Below, one piece after another: positions 38,660-40,186 of a stretch of 40,186 nt of DNA. The notes below the pieces were generated by a model, which was not told where the DNA came from, searched no databases, and saw only the letters and a program-made list of their open reading frames with translations. Made by a program: the position numbers and the translations under genes. Source of the stretch: a virus. The DNA is taken from positions 1 to 40,186 of the IMG/VR virus record IMGVR_UViG_3300031749_000014; one strand, written 5' to 3'. Position 1 is the stretch's first letter, and each line of letters starts with the position of its first letter.

Positions 38660-40186
38660 TTAGCTCTGAGTTCCAACCTTAACCCAACCAGTTGTAGTAT
38701 AAATCCATAAGATACCGCTATTATCAACCCATAAGGCACCCACACTTGTGACATCTGATGGTGGTGTTGACCCTGAATCTGGAATCAAAAGTAATGGACA
38801 TTTACCAGAAAACCTCCCACCAAATTTTCCACCCACACCAGTTACTCCTGCACAATAATCTTGAGTTGAGGGGTTATATCCCTGAATTGCGGTTGTCCAA
38901 GTTTGGCTTGTGTTGGTATTTTCTGCTGTCAGACCCATAGATTTGCCTCTTACATACATGCCATCCCTGTTGGCATTGTCACCAGTAACCGCTATCACAT
39001 AGGCATAACCGCCTTGTGAAGAATATCCTATCGCTGCTATCTGATTTCCGCTTGTATCATAAAAATAAGCTAAACCATCCCTATTGCCATTTATATCCCC
39101 TCCAAATGAACTTCTGCAAGAAGTGCCATCTGTTATCCTCAAAACACCCGCTGTTAACTTATCGCATGTCAAGTCACTTATAGCAGAACTATTAGCCTGA
39201 AAGAATAAAAACACATCATCTATATAAGCAGTCCCACCAGAAAGACCAGATGAATTAAACGAGACAAGAAATTCACAGTATCTTGCAGAACTCGGCACTG
39301 CTTTACTATACTCCTGATACACCCAAGCCCCAGTTGTTACATCTCCAGAAGTCCATATATAATCAACCGCATTACCAGAGGCATCATACACATTCACACC
39401 TACTTGAGGTTTGACTTGGTTATTTGACCTATAAACCCATGCACCAACTATTATTTTTTCTGTGTATTGGGTATTTGAATCGGCCTTTAGATAAAATCTT
39501 CTCGCATTTGTACCACTGGCTCCCCTTTGAGTAATATTGAGAGTCTCACCAGAAGATGTTGTTGCTGTGATTGCATAACCACCTGAATGTTTATTGGAAG
39601 TTGTCAATGTAATCTTTGATGTCCATTCTGTGGTCCACTCTTTTGATAAGTTACCAAGTTCAAAACCAGGGTCTGATATTAAATTAAACCCTCTTGGATT
39701 AAGGATTAGTTTCGAAGTCTCTATGGACTCAAACTTACAATGTAATCCTTCTATAGTTTGAGTCTGGATATGTGTTCCAACTATCTCACCAGCCTTTATC
39801 TTATTACCAGTTATTGTGTTGGTGACTATATCATCACCATCTATAATCGTTCTACCATAGTTTACTACAAGGTCGGTTCCACCTCTATACGTTGCTAATA
39901 CAACAGTATTCGATGTAAAGGCTTGACTCGCATCAGTTGTTACAGATAAATACCCATTACCCTTACCCCAATAGAGATACAATGTACCAGATGACCATGC
40001 TTGACTACCAGAAGATATATTTACATTTTGAGGTACCCCATTATCATCGATGTAAGTTATGACTCCAGATGTCCAATACAGTGTGTTAGTGTTAGGATAA
40101 TTTGCACTTATCTCTATCCCCTGAATTGACAAATTCCTTGAGCCTATTACTATCTTATTTGCTGTTATCGTATTGGTGGCTATGTC
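38660..40186 (-). CDS. J-like tail fibre tip, 3' part (open to right edge)
   Basis: The frame is open to base 40186 without a start, about 508 codons. An apparent TTG start at 40132 is not needed, because the frame continues upstream. The product holds ITANKI-type repeats, a carbohydrate-binding-like jelly roll (about nt 39200-39690; beginning FNLISDPGFELGNLSKEW), and a C-terminal Gly/Thr/Tyr-rich end with GALWVDNSG near the stop, all usual in central fibres. It matches the strand and gene family of the gene running off the left edge and has a module that resembles the last module there. Probably it is the same gene split by how the sequence was opened. Confidence 0.85.
   Translation of the reverse strand, partial: DIATNTITANKIVIGSRNLSIQGIEISANYPNTNTLYWTSGVITYIDDNGVPQNVNISSGSQAWSSGTLYLYWGKGNGYLSVTTDASQAFTSNTVVLATYRGGTDLVVNYGRTIIDGDDIVTNTITGNKIKAGEIVGTHIQTQTIEGLHCKFESIETSKLILNPRGFNLISDPGFELGNLSKEWTTEWTSKITLTTSNKHSGGYAITATTSSGETLNITQRGASGTNARRFYLKADSNTQYTEKIIVGAWVYRSNNQVKPQVGVNVYDASGNAVDYIWTSGDVTTGAWVYQEYSKAVPSSARYCEFLVSFNSSGLSGGTAYIDDVFLFFQANSSAISDLTCDKLTAGVLRITDGTSCRSSFGGDINGNRDGLAYFYDTSGNQIAAIGYSSQGGYAYVIAVTGDNANRDGMYVRGKSMGLTAENTNTSQTWTTAIQGYNPSTQDYCAGVTGVGGKFGGRFSGKCPLLLIPDSGSTPPSDVTSVGALWVDNSGILWIYTTTGWVKVGTQS

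Noticed and set aside
1-40186. CRISPR array
   Set aside because: No evenly spaced repeat-spacer array. The 11-bp-spaced AGTAAC copies have no spacers, and the Cas4-like nuclease has the usual phage recombination neighbours.
1-40186. tRNA genes or integrase with attachment site
   Set aside because: I saw no cloverleaf-like sequence and no tyrosine or serine recombinase pattern, so lysogeny by integration is not supported here.

Overview
This window is very probably almost all of the genome of a tailed double-stranded DNA phage, a siphovirus-like one with a lambda-type tail module, opened inside its largest tail gene. Every gene of a tail-tip assembly line is present (tail tube, frameshifted chaperone, tape measure, M-, L-, K- and J-like proteins), together with terminase, portal, fused protease/capsid, lysis and replication genes. 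The DNA is AT-rich, has strong AGGAGG ribosome sites and consensus sigma-70 promoters. Spanin-like membrane/coiled-coil proteins and a heptosyltransferase-like enzyme hint at a Gram-negative, two-membrane host. I cannot name the host or the phage.

Layout. (1) 1-13754, minus strand: capsid and tail operon, starting with a protease-scaffold-capsid fusion and ending in the J-like gene that runs off base 1. The right edge (38660-40186) holds the 3' part of a J-like gene in the same orientation, probably the same gene. (2) 13755-16183: a gene-poor stretch with a tandem repeat, a decayed ORF and a foreign-looking cassette of two genes (15140-15969). The second gene and the leader before it are packed with about twenty RNA hairpins. 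The cassette is flanked by two related palindromic elements. (3) 16184-18879, minus strand: AbrB-like regulator, primase-polymerase/helicase, and an iteron-type presumed replication origin. (4) 19072-24897, plus strand: early operon with an ERF annealing protein, a Cas4/RecB-like exonuclease, a Holliday-junction-resolvase-like nuclease, many small proteins, an XRE regulator and a GT9-like glycosyltransferase that may be made by -1 frameshifting. (5) 24856-37555, minus strand: terminase, membrane-anchored lysozyme, three membrane/coiled-coil lysis-type proteins, a large fibre/adhesin, portal, a small beta-rich protein, a small HTH protein, a 1387-residue nucleotidyltransferase + DNA ligase + phosphoesterase-like protein, and a connector-like gene. 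(6) 37618-38648, plus strand: two fibre-like genes read from a promoter that overlaps the terminase promoter.

How it works together. The primase-helicase and the iterons would start replication. The ERF protein, exonuclease and resolvase form a recombination set. Three minus-strand operons (terminase, lysis, capsid) begin with a shared promoter/operator-like sequence placed so close to the ATG that their mRNAs may be almost leaderless. The two most unusual items are the hairpin-packed cassette at 15.1-16.0 kb and the giant ligase-containing protein encoded just after the portal.
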